Assembly (NCBI RefSeq): GCF_038003045.1
Contig: NZ_JBBOOK010000001.1
Location: 372,001 to 436,000 of the forward strand
From: Sporosarcina sp. FSL W7-1349
GTDB lineage: Bacteria > Bacillota > Bacilli > Bacillales_A > Planococcaceae
Reading direction: 5' to 3'
Length of the DNA: 64,000 nt
Both the position numbers and the translations under genes were made by a program. Below are positions 46,471 through 55,950 of this stretch, piece after piece. The number at the start of each line of letters is the position of its first letter. The first letter of the stretch is position 1. Below the pieces are notes generated by a model. The model searched no databases. It saw only the letters and a program-made list of their open reading frames with translations, and was not told the DNA's origin.

Positions 46471-46499
46471 TTGACGTAAAACTTTTGATATGGTAATAT
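46471..46499 (+). promoter_or_regulatory. Promoter of the rplU-prp-rpmA operon
   Basis: TTGACG (46471-46476), 17-bp spacer, TAATAT (46494-46499), upstream of the L21 leader. Confidence 0.75.
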
Positions 46500-46505
46500 T
46501 CAAAT

Positions 46506-46610
46506 GTTATTGTTTGTAGCACCCGTGCTACAACCGCTCTGAAAAGGTACAAGCATCCGTTGCGGATCACCTCGGAAGGCGAGTCTGAGTATAAAGGGGA
46601 GGTGCAAGGT
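46506..46610 (+). ncRNA. L21 leader (ribosomal protein autoregulatory element)
   Basis: The 5' leader before rplU contains GTAGCACCCGTGCTAC and AGCATCCGTTGCGGAT hairpins, and ends in GGGGAGGTG before the start. Form and position match the Bacillales L21 leader, through which L21 is thought to control its own operon. The boundaries are approximate. Confidence 0.65.
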
Positions 46611-46919
46611 ATGTACGCAATCATTGAAACTGGCGGGAAACAAGTCAAAGTGGAGCAAGGTCAAGAGATCTTCATCGAGAAATTGGTGGGAGAAGCTGAC
46701 GATGTCGTCACTTTTGACAAAGTCCTATTTGTAGGCGGAGATGACGTGAAAGTCGGAGCTCCATTCGTAGAAGGCGCAACTGTCACAGGCAAAATCGTGA
46801 AACAAGGTCGCGACCGTAAAATCACAGTCTACAAATATAAACCGAAAAAGAACTACCACAAAAAACAAGGTCATCGTCAACCATACACGAAAGTCGTTAT
46901 TGACGGGATCAATCTGTAA
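46611..46919 (+). CDS. rplU: 50S ribosomal protein L21
   Basis: Large-subunit protein, 102 residues: [18 protein letters not shown] at the start and [21 protein letters not shown], the L21 signature, near the end. GGGGAGGTG precedes the ATG. First gene of rplU-prp-rpmA. Confidence 0.97.
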   Translation: MYAIIETGGKQVKVEQGQEIFIEKLVGEADDVVTFDKVLFVGGDDVKVGAPFVEGATVTGKIVKQGRDRKITVYKYKPKKNYHKKQGHRQPYTKVVIDGINL

Positions 46920-46925
46920 TTCGGC

Positions 46926-47255
46926 ATGATCGAAGTTACGATTCATGAACAGTCGTCCGGCCGGATTCGGTCGTTTGAGATGAAAGGCCATGCGGATTAC
47001 GCGGAGCACGGCAAGGATCTTGTCTGCGCCGGTGCATCTGCGGTATCATTTGGCGCTGTCAATGCGGTGATCGCCCTGACAGGTATGACGCCATCCATCC
47101 AACAAGGATCGGACGGCGGCTACTTGCAAGTCGAGTTTCCGGAAGGACACGAAGCCGAGCATGACATCCAAGTGATTTTGAAGACGATGGTCGTTTCTTT
47201 ACAGACGATCGAACAGGATTATGGACAGCATATACAGATACGATTTATCAAATAG
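46926..47255 (+). CDS. prp: Ribosomal-processing cysteine protease Prp
   Basis: Cysteine protease that removes the N-terminal extension of ribosomal protein L27 in Firmicutes. The catalytic pair His22 and Cys34 are in MKGHADYAEHGKDLVCAGAS, the exact positions seen in the S. aureus enzyme. 109 residues. It lies between rplU and rpmA, as always with a cleavable L27. Confidence 0.95.
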   Translation: MIEVTIHEQSSGRIRSFEMKGHADYAEHGKDLVCAGASAVSFGAVNAVIALTGMTPSIQQGSDGGYLQVEFPEGHEAEHDIQVILKTMVVSLQTIEQDYGQHIQIRFIK

Positions 47256-47558
<303 letters not shown>

Positions 47559-47569
47559 TGATCGGAAAA

Positions 47570-47594
47570 GACCGCCGCGCGCGGTCTTTTTTTG
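47570..47594 (+). terminator. Terminator of rplU-prp-rpmA
   Basis: GACCGC (47570-47575) and GCGGTC (47581-47586), GC-rich, followed by seven T. Confidence 0.85.
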
Positions 47595-47629
47595 TTGGTT
47601 GGAATGAAAGGCTGGATTCCACGTACGCC

Positions 47630-47700
47630 CATAAACTTGTCAGCTGCGCCGAAAAGTCCGCAGGGCTCGATCATCCCCCGTGCCCATAACTCCCCTCCAG
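47630..47700 (+). repeat. Degenerate remnant of the 21-bp CATAAG repeat
   Basis: CATAAAC at 47630, GAAAAGTCCGC at 47651 and CATCCC at 47672 stand 21 bp apart, with a further CATAAC at 47685. The units resemble the CATAAGCCCG family at 12028-12145 and again follow a terminator. Only three or four weak copies, so the match is tentative. Confidence 0.45.
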
Positions 47701-47796
47701 CCATCCCCCTTCAAAAAAACAACATCAATTCTTTTGGCGTAGAAAGGGACGGAAGTGCTATACTGTATACATGTAAGAGTTGGCGGTGAAGGAAGA

Positions 47797-48315
47797 TTGA
47801 AAAATAAACAGTTGTCTGTGGCAGAAACGTTAAAATTTGCAAGGCATGACTTTTTAAATGATCTTCAGTTAATTCTGATGCATATCGATCTGGGGCAACT
47901 GCCCGAGGCCAAGAAAACCATCCAGGCGGCGACAGGGCGGATGCGCCAAAGCGCGCTATTGGAAAAGCTCGGGCTTCCGAAAACCGCCCTGTGGCTCAGT
48001 ACGTTCAGCTGGCGGTTCCCTTCATTCACAACGAAGTTGAATTGCGAAATCCAGCAGGCGATCGGGCAGGTGGAGGACGAATTGCTTGTGGAGTTTCTTG
48101 AGATGGTGTTCCAGGAAGCGGTGAAGCGGTTGGATGTTACCGCAGCTTATGATTTGCAGATCGATGTCCATTCGTCGAAGACTGATTGGTTCATCCGGTT
48201 CCAAGTGGAAGGGCCGCTGGAGAATCAACAGCCTATACCAGCGGTAGCGGGTGCGTTTACGGTCGACGGGTCAATTTCACATAATCAATGGATGTTCACT
48301 GTACGTGGACAATAG
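47797..48315 (+). CDS. spo0B: Spo0B-like sporulation phosphotransferase
   Basis: Between rpmA and obg, the standard place of spo0B. The phosphorelay protein passes phosphate from Spo0F to Spo0A. The phospho-accepting histidine is H17 in [21 protein letters not shown], the Spo0B/SpoOB-alpha motif. 172 residues, near the 192 of B. subtilis. TTG at 47797 follows GGCGGTGA seven bases before. A TATACT -10 at 47759 lies upstream. The remaining four-helix and kinase-like parts are poorly conserved in the family. Confidence 0.85.
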   Translation: MKNKQLSVAETLKFARHDFLNDLQLILMHIDLGQLPEAKKTIQAATGRMRQSALLEKLGLPKTALWLSTFSWRFPSFTTKLNCEIQQAIGQVEDELLVEFLEMVFQEAVKRLDVTAAYDLQIDVHSSKTDWFIRFQVEGPLENQQPIPAVAGAFTVDGSISHNQWMFTVRGQ

Positions 48316-48329
48316 GAGGATATCAATCA

Positions 48330-49619
48330 ATGTTTGTCGATCATGTAAAAGTGTATGTCAAAGGCGGTGACGGAGGGGATGGAATGGTCGCCTTCCGCCG
48401 GGAGAAATATATCGCCTACGGTGGTCCCGCCGGTGGGGATGGAGGCCGGGGAGGCAATGTCATCTTCATCGTGGATGAAGGACTGCGCACCTTGATGGAC
48501 TTCCGGTATCAACGCCATTTCAAAGCGTCAAAAGGGGAGAACGGCGGCAGCAAGAACCAGCACGGCCGTGGGGCATCTGACATGGTTGTCAAAGTTCCGC
48601 CAGGCACGGTCGTGACCGACGCCGAAAGCGGTACAATCATCGCCGATCTCGTGGAACATGGCCAAAAAGCGGTCATCGCGAAAGGCGGCCGAGGCGGGCG
48701 CGGGAACAGCCGCTTCGCCACTCCCCGTAACCCAGCACCGGAATTATCCGAAATGGGCGAGCCGGGGGTAGAGCGCGAAGTCATCCTGGAGCTGAAAGTA
48801 TTGGCGGATGCCGGACTGGTCGGTTTCCCGAGTGTCGGCAAGTCCACTCTATTGTCCGTTGTTTCCGCTGCGAAACCGAAAATTGCCGATTACCATTTTA
48901 CGACCCTTGTTCCGAACCTCGGCATGGTGGAAACGGAAGACGGCCGGGCCTTCGTTTTAGCCGACTTGCCGGGATTGATCGAAGGAGCACATGAGGGGGT
49001 TGGATTGGGTCACCAATTCCTGCGCCATATTGAACGGACGCGGGTCATCGTCCATGTCATTGATATGTCAGGGCTGGAAGGGCGCGACCCATACGAAGAT
49101 TACGTGACCATCAATGAAGAATTGGAAAAATACAATTTGCGTCTCACTGAAAGGCCGCAACTCATCGTCGCGAATAAAATGGATATGCCGGATGCTGAAG
49201 AGAATCTGGAGCGATTCAAGGAACAGCTAAACGATGAAGATGCGAAAATCTTCCCGATTTCCGCCATCACCCGGAAAGGGTTGGATGAGCTTTTATTCGC
49301 CGTGGCGGAACTGCTTGAAACGACGCCGGAATTCCCAATTCATGAAGTTGTCGAGGAAGAGGAACATTCGGTATTGTACAAGCATGAATCGGAAACGCCT
49401 GATTTTGAAATTTCCCGTGATGATGACGGGGCCTATGTCCTGTCAGGCTATACGATCGAGCGCCTATTCAAGATGACGGACTTCAACTTCGACCAATCCG
49501 TCCGCAAATTCGCGAGACAAATGCGCGGGATGGGCGTGGACGACGCGCTGCGGGAACGTGGGGCGAAAGACGGCGACATCGTCCGAATCCTGAATTTCGA
49601 ATTTGAATTTATTGAATAA
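48330..49619 (+). CDS. obg: GTPase Obg/CgtA
   Basis: Ribosome-assembly and stress GTPase, 429 residues. The glycine-rich Obg fold is at residues 1-158, the G domain ([25 protein letters not shown]) at ~160-330, and the C-terminal OCT domain to the end. ATG at 48330 follows AGGAGGAT. It is next to spo0B as in other Bacillus relatives; in B. subtilis Obg is required for sporulation initiation. Confidence 0.97.
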   Translation: MFVDHVKVYVKGGDGGDGMVAFRREKYIAYGGPAGGDGGRGGNVIFIVDEGLRTLMDFRYQRHFKASKGENGGSKNQHGRGASDMVVKVPPGTVVTDAESGTIIADLVEHGQKAVIAKGGRGGRGNSRFATPRNPAPELSEMGEPGVEREVILELKVLADAGLVGFPSVGKSTLLSVVSAAKPKIADYHFTTLVPNLGMVETEDGRAFVLADLPGLIEGAHEGVGLGHQFLRHIERTRVIVHVIDMSGLEGRDPYEDYVTINEELEKYNLRLTERPQLIVANKMDMPDAEENLERFKEQLNDEDAKIFPISAITRKGLDELLFAVAELLETTPEFPIHEVVEEEEHSVLYKHESETPDFEISRDDDGAYVLSGYTIERLFKMTDFNFDQSVRKFARQMRGMGVDDALRERGAKDGDIVRILNFEFEFIE

Positions 49620-49746
49620 ACAACGGCAAAGCCGGATCGACTCCCGCATCGGAAGGAATTAGATGAATTGCGTCCTCCGACTGGGCATTCACCGGACTTT
49701 TGCGAACCTCTATAGATGAAATAGAAACTGTCCAAGGGGGATCGTG

Positions 49747-50205
49747 ATGAAACAATTGGGGGAAGGGCAGCATTTTTATTTGGTCAGGGAAGATGCTTTG
49801 ACCGAATCCATGCAGAAAATGCTGGAAGCCAAACGTTTGCTGGCAAGCGGGGAGGAAACTACGATTCAAGAGGCGACAAAACGGGTTGGTTTGTCGCGCA
49901 GTGCGTTTTATAAGTATCGCGATACGGTGTTTCCTTTCGAATCGATCACAAGCGAAAGGATCTTGACGATTTTCATTCAATTGGAAGATCGGAAAGGCTC
50001 GCTCGCCACTTTGTTGCGGATCATTTCGGAAGCGAAATGCAATGTCTTGACCATTCACCAGACGATTCCAGTTCAAGCTCGGGCGAATATCACCTTATCG
50101 CTCAATGTGACGGAGATGTCCATCAAATTGGAAGAGTTTTTAGGGCGGCTCAAGGCACCTGAATTTGTCGACTCTGTCGTGTTGATCAGTTCGGGGGCCA
50201 TTTGA
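49747..50205 (+). CDS. pheB: ACT-domain regulatory protein PheB
   Basis: A 152-residue protein with an N-terminal helix-turn-helix-like part (EATKRVGLSRSAFYKYRDTVFPF) and a C-terminal ACT domain (LEDRKGSLATLLRIISEAKCNVLTIHQTIP). It sits directly upstream of pheA as in B. subtilis, suggesting control of phenylalanine synthesis or of another enzyme by phenylalanine. GTG-ATG tandem start; the ATG at 49747 is chosen. Confidence 0.9.
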   Translation: MKQLGEGQHFYLVREDALTESMQKMLEAKRLLASGEETTIQEATKRVGLSRSAFYKYRDTVFPFESITSERILTIFIQLEDRKGSLATLLRIISEAKCNVLTIHQTIPVQARANITLSLNVTEMSIKLEEFLGRLKAPEFVDSVVLISSGAI

Positions 50206-50290
50206 GCCGGGTTTCCCTCCCGGATAGTGTTGCATGCCGTCCGTGATGGGGCGGCGTTGTTATTGATTGGAACAATTGGAGGCTAGATGT

Positions 50291-51172
50291 ATGAAGAACT
50301 CAACATTTTCACCGACGGTTGCCTATTTGGGGCCTGAGGGTTCATTCACCCATATTGCGGCGACCCATTTATTCGGGTCGATGGGGTTGGTGCCGCAGCA
50401 GACGATACCTGATTGCATCGAAGCGGTCACGGTCGGTCATGTCGCCTATGCGGTCGTCCCATTGGAAAACGCGTTGGAAGGCTCGGTCCCGATGACGATG
50501 GATTATTTATTCCACGGAAACGACCTGTTCATCAATGCGGAATTGTCGATCCCGATTGAACAGCATCTTCTGATCCACGAACGGCAACTGGACTACGTGG
50601 AGGAATTGGAGTCAATCCATTCGCACCCGCATGCGTTGGCGCAATGTCATAAGTATTTGCAAAATCATTACCGCCGGGTTCCGCTCATTCAGACGACATC
50701 CACAGCGGCTGCTGCGAAATACGTTCAAGAGCATCCGGAAAAGCGGATTGCAGCAATCGGCAACCGGCTGGCGGCGGAAAAATATAATTTACGCATTGCG
50801 GAAGAGAGCATCCATGACTTCCGCACTAACCATACCCGTTTTGTGGTCCTGTCGTTGCGTAAGGAATTTTTGGAATTGGATGGAAAATCGGAAAGCGCTA
50901 AAACGACTTTGATGATCAAATTGCCGGATGAGGACCGACCGGGTATCCTGCACCAGATCCTATCCGTCTTCGCGTGGCGCCGTCTGAACTTGAGCAAGAT
51001 TGAATCCCGTCCGATGAAAACCGGATTGGGCCATTATTTTTTCATCATCGACGTTCTGGAGGATGAACAGCATCCGATGATGAAAGGTGCGTTTGAAGAA
51101 TTGGCCGCACTGAATTGCGCCGTCCATTCGCTTGGTTCCTTCTATACATATGAACAACAACCGTCACGCTGA
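50291..51172 (+). CDS. pheA: Prephenate dehydratase PheA
   Basis: Converts prephenate to phenylpyruvate in phenylalanine synthesis. The catalytic domain (AYLGPEGSFTHIAATHLFG, PLENALEGSV, TSTAAAAKYV, THRF-like NHTRFVVLS) is followed by an ACT domain (DRPGILHQILSVFAWRRLNLSKIESRP) that binds phenylalanine for feedback inhibition. 293 residues. ATG at 50291 follows TTGGAGG. Confidence 0.96.
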   Translation: MKNSTFSPTVAYLGPEGSFTHIAATHLFGSMGLVPQQTIPDCIEAVTVGHVAYAVVPLENALEGSVPMTMDYLFHGNDLFINAELSIPIEQHLLIHERQLDYVEELESIHSHPHALAQCHKYLQNHYRRVPLIQTTSTAAAAKYVQEHPEKRIAAIGNRLAAEKYNLRIAEESIHDFRTNHTRFVVLSLRKEFLELDGKSESAKTTLMIKLPDEDRPGILHQILSVFAWRRLNLSKIESRPMKTGLGHYFFIIDVLEDEQHPMMKGAFEELAALNCAVHSLGSFYTYEQQPSR

Positions 51173-51345
51173 ACAAGCATGGCGGTTCTTTTAATTTTGG
51201 ATTTCGACAAATGGCTAACCGTATACTACTCTTTGCACTTTCATATACATGATTAGAGGGAGGTTCCGCTTTGTGTCATAAATTGGGCGTCACAAAGCGG
51301 GCCATCCGTTCATACGATGGAATGATGGAAGGGGGAAATTTGTTA

Positions 51346-52404
51346 GTGGAAGTCCATGTTGTTGTCAAAGGGGATACCCTATGGAAAATTGCCAGACAGT
51401 ACGGGATCCCATTCGAAGAGCTGAAACGGGTGAATGCACATCTGGCGAATCCCGATTATATCGTACCCGGCATGAAAATTTTCTTGCCCGCCACGCATGT
51501 GAAAAAGGGGGAGACAAAACCCCAAGTAAAGCCGGGAGATAAAGGGCAGGCTCCGAAGCCACCGCAACAGAAGCCGCCAACATCCAAGCCGATTCCGCTG
51601 CCGCCCGCTCCTGAAGTGAAGCCTGAGCGGCCGCCTGTCGCACCGCCGTCGCCGCCAGTCACTGAAATGCCGCAGATGCCGCAGATGCCGCAGATGCCGC
51701 AGATGCCGCAGATGCCACAGATGCCGCAGATGCCACAGATGCCGCAGATGCCACAGATGCCGCAGATGCCGCAAATGCCGCAGATGCCACCAGTTCAGGA
51801 AATGCCACAACAGCAGCCGATGCCAATGCCAATGCCTCCAGCACAGGTTCATCCGATGCCATGTTGTCCGCCGATCATTAGCATTCCATGCGGTTGGCTT
51901 CCAATCTTTGATGCGGACTGCTATCCATTCATGCATTCCGGTCAAATCCAAGCAATGCCGACACCAATGCCTGAAGTGTTACCCGAAAGGGATATGGACA
52001 TGGTCAAGGATGAATCTCCGATGCTGCCAATGACACCTATGACACCGATTGCGCCAGCTACTCCACCGCCGCCAATGCCACGATTCGCAACTGAAGGATG
52101 GCAAATGTTGGAGTCGCCGGATATTGATGCGGATGAAATCCCGTTGATGGAATCCGTCTATTGTCCACCGGAAGATGGGTATGTCCCGCAAGCTGTCTCG
52201 CCTATCATGCAGCCGGAGCAGTGGGGTCCTCTCATGCCGATGCCTCACCACCATCATCATGGATGCGGTCAAGGCCATGGATGCGGGTGCGGTTGTGGAG
52301 GAGGACATCAGATGCCGATGGTGTCACCGATCCATGTTATGCATCCATGCGGTTGCCATATGATGGCACATCCATATGGATACAATTGGCACGGGAACCA
52401 CTGA
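51346..52404 (+). CDS. safA: SafA-like spore coat morphogenesis protein (LysM, MPQ repeats, Cys/His tail)
   Basis: Spore inner-coat assembly factor that binds cortex peptidoglycan. Residues 3-50 form a LysM domain (VVVKGDTLWKIARQYGIPFEEL...PGMKIFLP). A Pro-rich linker leads to thirteen perfect MPQ units encoded by 9-bp repeats (51667-51783), then Met/Pro segments and a tail rich in His, Gly and Cys (HHHHHGCGQGHGCGCG). The GTG at 51346 matches the SafA start; TTG at 51340 is an alternative. A weak sigma-E-like CATACGAT is at 51311-51318. A metal-binding role for the tail is inference. Confidence 0.88.
   Translation: MEVHVVVKGDTLWKIARQYGIPFEELKRVNAHLANPDYIVPGMKIFLPATHVKKGETKPQVKPGDKGQAPKPPQQKPPTSKPIPLPPAPEVKPERPPVAPPSPPVTEMPQMPQMPQMPQMPQMPQMPQMPQMPQMPQMPQMPQMPQMPPVQEMPQQQPMPMPMPPAQVHPMPCCPPIISIPCGWLPIFDADCYPFMHSGQIQAMPTPMPEVLPERDMDMVKDESPMLPMTPMTPIAPATPPPPMPRFATEGWQMLESPDIDADEIPLMESVYCPPEDGYVPQAVSPIMQPEQWGPLMPMPHHHHHGCGQGHGCGCGCGGGHQMPMVSPIHVMHPCGCHMMAHPYGYNWHGNH
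51667..51783 (+). repeat. Thirteen in-frame 9-bp tandem repeats in safA
   Basis: ATGCCGCAG/ATGCCACAG units (Met-Pro-Gln) recur every 9 bp from 51667 to 51783. Copies are nearly identical at the DNA level, so length change by slippage is likely and would keep the frame. Confidence 0.92.
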
Positions 52405-52411
52405 CGGGTGT

Positions 52412-53287
52412 ATGGCACTGGATGAGCGATATAAACAAATAAAAGAAAACGTATGGAAATGGGAACAAGGGAAGAATTGTTTTTCAGTGAAACGATACCG
52501 TTCCATGTCTACCGCCATGAAAGTCCGACATATCCATGAAGAATTGCGCTCAATCGATTTTCCACACCTCATCCCGGTTGCCGCAGAGAGTGGCGATGGC
52601 CCTCTGACGTTTGTTCAACCTTGGCTGGAGGAGGCAAGGGCGGTTAATTTTAAAAAGAGGGCGGATCGGACCGATTCCCTTGCCGCCCTCCATGCCTTGC
52701 ATGCTACTAGGAAAGACGTGGAATGGGCCGTTTCACCTTATTTGCATATCCACCCGCTCGTTGCCAAATGGGAAGACCGGATCGAGAGGTTCCATGACAT
52801 CAGGGGGCCTTGCGAAACGTTCCTCGGGAAAGGGCCGGTGGATGACATTTTGTTCTATGCGACAGAGGCGATGAGCGTCATCCGGAAAACGTATGTCGGA
52901 ACGAAGGACCTCACTTTGCTGCATGGCGATGTCGTACATCATAATATCCTTCGGGACCAATCCGGCATTATCCGGTTCATCGACTTCGACCTCGCTTGTT
53001 CGGGCCCGGCAGGTACGGAAGTCGCCTTGTGGATTCACCGGGTGATGCCTCAAATCGGATATGATATTGAATTCCTGTTTGATGAACAGCCGAGCCTGAA
53101 GGAATTGGATCCCGACTTGCTGCCGCTTTTGCTTTATCCTAACGAATTGCTTCGCGAATGGCTTCATTTATTCACACTGCCTGCCGACAGTCGGGCGAGG
53201 CAAGCGAATCGCCTCCTCCCATTCACACAGAGCGCACTCTCTCATTGGCCGAAACTATGGTATGATGTAGAACGGATCAATATATGA
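52412..53287 (+). CDS. Aminoglycoside-phosphotransferase-fold kinase, CotS/YsxE-like
   Basis: A 291-residue kinase-like protein. The catalytic loop reads LLHGDVVHHNILRD (the HGDxxxxN motif) and the metal site FIDFDLA. The N-terminal half contains a lysine-bearing hinge. In spore formers the CotS, CotI, YsxE and YutH proteins of this fold associate with the spore coat. Position directly behind safA fits a spore role. The ATG at 52412 is used because the longer frame overlaps safA without a ribosome site. Substrate unknown. Confidence 0.72.
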   Translation: MALDERYKQIKENVWKWEQGKNCFSVKRYRSMSTAMKVRHIHEELRSIDFPHLIPVAAESGDGPLTFVQPWLEEARAVNFKKRADRTDSLAALHALHATRKDVEWAVSPYLHIHPLVAKWEDRIERFHDIRGPCETFLGKGPVDDILFYATEAMSVIRKTYVGTKDLTLLHGDVVHHNILRDQSGIIRFIDFDLACSGPAGTEVALWIHRVMPQIGYDIEFLFDEQPSLKELDPDLLPLLLYPNELLREWLHLFTLPADSRARQANRLLPFTQSALSHWPKLWYDVERINI

Positions 53288-53298
53288 GGAGTGAAGTC

Positions 53299-54021
53299 AT
53301 GGCAGGGCATTCCAAGTGGAAAAACATCCAAGCGCGCAAAGGGGCACAAGATGCAAAGCGGGGGAAGATTTTCCAGAAGATGTCGAAAGAAATTTATGTC
53401 GCGGCTAAAGCGGGTGGATCCGACACGGATTCCAACGCTGCATTGCGGCTAGCCATCGAAAAAGCAAAAAGCGCCAACGTCCCGAATGATGTCATCAAAC
53501 GAGCGATCGACAAAGCAACTGGAGCGGGGGCAGCCGAGCATTATGAAGAAGTCGTCTATGAAGGATACGGTCCCGGCGGCGTCGCCGTATTGGTGTACTG
53601 CTTGACCGAAAACCGCAACCGGACGGCGCCGAATATCCGGGTCGCTTTCAACAAGAACGGGGGCAGCCTCGGGGAAAGCGGATCGGTCAGCTACCTATTC
53701 GATCGGAAAGGCCGCTTGTTCATCGAACGGACAGCCGACACCGACGAAGATGCCGTTATGATGGCGGCACTGGAAGCAGGCGCGGAAGATATCGTGTCGA
53801 CCGAGGAAGGATTCGAAGTGTTGACAACGCCTTCCGATTTCCTAAGTGTCAAGGGCGCATTGGAAGAGGACGGCATCGAATTCGTTTCAGCTGAAATCGA
53901 AATGGTCCCTTCCATGTACAACGAACTTTCCGGGGAAAATGAAGAGCTGTTTGAAAAGATGATCGACGCGCTTGAAGATGATGATGACGTGCAGGATGTC
54001 TATCATAATGCGAGTGAATGA
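53299..54021 (+). CDS. yebC: YebC/PmpR family protein, translation or transcription factor
   Basis: A 240-residue YebC-family protein: MAGHSKWKNIQARKGAQDAKRGKIF at the start is the family signature. The family is described both as transcription regulators and as translation factors that resolve ribosome stalling. Start ATG 53299 follows GAGGAGTG. It is the last gene before the AT-rich insertion. Confidence 0.95.
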   Translation: MAGHSKWKNIQARKGAQDAKRGKIFQKMSKEIYVAAKAGGSDTDSNAALRLAIEKAKSANVPNDVIKRAIDKATGAGAAEHYEEVVYEGYGPGGVAVLVYCLTENRNRTAPNIRVAFNKNGGSLGESGSVSYLFDRKGRLFIERTADTDEDAVMMAALEAGAEDIVSTEEGFEVLTTPSDFLSVKGALEEDGIEFVSAEIEMVPSMYNELSGENEELFEKMIDALEDDDDVQDVYHNASE

Positions 54022-54087
54022 GGAATGGGCTGTCCGGGCGTTGATACATCAAGGGTTTGAAGAGGGTTATCATGATTCATGATTTTA

Positions 54088-54131
54088 ACATGTAGAAATA
54101 TCCGTTTTGTTACGATATACATGTAAAAATA
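54088..54131. promoter_or_regulatory. Repeated ACATGTA-rich sites upstream of the integrase fragment
   Basis: ACATGTAGAAATA (54088-54100) and ACATGTAAAAATA (54119-54131) are 31 bp apart, close to three helical turns. Both hold the palindrome ACATGT. They may be operators or recombination sites of the inserted element. Confidence 0.35.
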
Positions 54132-54212
54132 AACCCGATTTTCTTATGACATTTAAAAAAGACATTTCCGTCAAGTATTGTTGAAAAACAAACTTAACAG
54201 GAGGTGTCTTTT

Positions 54213-54494
54213 TTGTTGTTGGTCGATGTTTTAAAAGGGTTTATTTATGACATTGAATCAAATAACTATTCCCATCGAGCCATAAGAGGTTACAGAAATA
54301 AACTTAGCTTCTTTAGATTCATAGCAACAGATTTTGAGATTGAGGAAGTAGAAGATGTTAGATCGATTCACATTGAGTCATCAAGAAACACAACTAGAAA
54401 TTCACAAGTAGAGATATACGTGAAATTATTGTTAGATGATTCAAGGAAAAAGATGGAGGAAACTGTTAAACTTAAGGGGGAAAAGAAAATTTAA
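54213..54494 (+). pseudogene. Truncated tyrosine recombinase/integrase, N-terminal part
   Basis: 93 residues starting at TTG behind AACAGGAGG. The sequence FIYDIESNNYSHRAIRGYRNKLSFFRFI is the SAM-like N-terminal domain of XerC/XerD/phage integrases. After ~residue 60 the similarity is lost and the protein ends; the catalytic domain (R-HxxR-Y) is absent. It is probably the remnant of an integrase that brought in the adjacent genes. Confidence 0.7.
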
Positions 54495-54554
54495 CTTTCA
54501 ATTGTGGCAGATAGTGAAAAATTACAGGTATTTATCAAATTGAGGTGATTATAT

Positions 54555-55706
54555 TTGACGGAAAATAAGTTATATTCTAAGACGAAAATGTCTAAAATGC
54601 TTGGGTGGTCAGAAGGCGGCGGAAGAAGATGGGTAAAAGAGTTTGAGGAATATATCCCCATTACTGTGTTTAATAACAGAATAATGTATGATGATGAATC
54701 GGTTAGGATATTAAAATTTTTGAAAGACTTAAATAAGTCAGGTTTAACTATGGTAGAAATTAAAAAATGGGTTGTGAAGAATGGTATTCCCGAAAATGAA
54801 GGAGAATCTAAGAAGGTAATTGCAAAAAATGAGTCTAAAATTGTTAGTCATGAGTTCAATCCTCAAATTGCTTCAACAATTCCAACAGTCAAAGAGCTTT
54901 TAATTCCATATTTAAATGAGTTGAAAGACGGGAGCCCCTATACGGCTAATGAACTAACTCAGAAAATTGTTAAGCTATATAATTTATCAGAGCGACAACA
55001 AGTTATGAAATATGAAACCAACACAGATGCAATCTTTTTATCACGCATTCGTGGGGTTAGATACAGCCTAAAGAAAGAAGGTTACATTAACGAAATAAAC
55101 AAGCTCACATATCAAATTACTCCTGATGGATTGGCTTTGTTAGATGAAAACATTGTGGATATTGCAGAAGAAGTTAATGAGATGGAAAAATTGATCGATC
55201 CTTTGACTGCAATTAAAGACAACATCAATGATCTACATGAGCAATTATCAAAAGATTTATTGAAAACGCTATCAAATTTAGACTGGAAGAAGTTTGAAGA
55301 CATCGTGGTTGATCTATTGACCAAGATGGGTTATGGAGACGGAGAGGTTACCCAAAGATCAAATGACGAAGGATTAGATGGAATTATTAAAGAGGATAAA
55401 TTAGGATTGGAAAATATTTATGTTCAAGCCAAAAGGTATGGCATGGGGAATTCTGTAGGTAGGGAAGCTGTTCAAAGTTTTTCGGGGGCATTAGATGCAA
55501 AAGGGGCAAGAAAAGGTGTTTTTATAACAACATCACATTTTACTGATAAAGCTAAAGCATATGCCGATAGGCTAGAGTCAAAAAGAATTATTTTAATAGA
55601 TGGAAAAGAACTTACAAATTTAATGATAGCATATAATGTTGGCGTTAATAAAAAAGTATCTTTTGTGATTAAAGAAATAGATTTCGGTTATTTTGATGAA
55701 GAGTAA
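54555..55706 (+). CDS. MerR-like HTH fused to Mrr-type restriction endonuclease
   Basis: A 383-residue protein in three parts. Residues ~5-75 resemble a MerR-type HTH (KMSKMLGWSEGGGRRWVKEF...LNKSGLTMVEIKKWV). Residues ~105-205 resemble the Mrr N-terminal winged helix (LLIPYLNELKDGSPYTANELTQ). Residues ~235-365 are the Mrr catalytic domain, with the D-x-QxK core (SNDEGLDGIIKED...YVQAKRYG). TTG at 54555 follows GAGGTGATT. Such enzymes cut modified DNA. The region is clearly more AT-rich than its neighbours, so it was acquired. Confidence 0.82.
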   Translation: MTENKLYSKTKMSKMLGWSEGGGRRWVKEFEEYIPITVFNNRIMYDDESVRILKFLKDLNKSGLTMVEIKKWVVKNGIPENEGESKKVIAKNESKIVSHEFNPQIASTIPTVKELLIPYLNELKDGSPYTANELTQKIVKLYNLSERQQVMKYETNTDAIFLSRIRGVRYSLKKEGYINEINKLTYQITPDGLALLDENIVDIAEEVNEMEKLIDPLTAIKDNINDLHEQLSKDLLKTLSNLDWKKFEDIVVDLLTKMGYGDGEVTQRSNDEGLDGIIKEDKLGLENIYVQAKRYGMGNSVGREAVQSFSGALDAKGARKGVFITTSHFTDKAKAYADRLESKRIILIDGKELTNLMIAYNVGVNKKVSFVIKEIDFGYFDEE

Positions 55707-55796
55707 ATTGTGTTAGGTGTTTTATATGTAACCGATATAATACTAAAATCATCATTTTATATAGAACGAACAAATGATTTGTAAGGGTTGGCTCCA

Positions 55797-55921
55797 GTTG
55801 CTTGTAGTGGAAGGCGGCGACTCCAGCGGGAACAGCACGAGCTGAAAGCCCCGCAGGAGCGCAGCGACGAGGAGATTGAAGCCGTGCCCGCGGAAAGCGT
55901 CCGCCTGGAACGGAAAGCAAC
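55797..55921. mobile_element. Short terminal-inverted-repeat element (MITE-like, Bacillales type)
   Basis: A 125-bp GC-rich element. The left end GTTGCTTGTAGTGGAAGGCGG (55797-55817) matches, inverted, CCGCCTGGAACGGAAAGCAAC (55901-55921) over nearly the whole length. The core contains GAACAGCACGAGCTGAAAGC and the GAGCGCAGCGACGAGGAG motif familiar from dispersed Bacillales repeats. It has no coding capacity. TTTTATATAGA occurs at 55755-55765 and 55955-55965, exactly 200 bp apart. Confidence 0.82.
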
Positions 55922-55950
55922 GGTTTGTTGATAATGTCCCTTTTCCTTAG

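Noticed and set aside
51150..51200. Terminator after pheA
   Set aside because: Only AACCG/CGGTT with a long loop is visible, partly inside the coding region; too weak to call.
51379..51951. Long minus-strand frame with Trp-His-Leu-Arg repeats
   Set aside because: Antisense reading of the MPQ repeat of safA.
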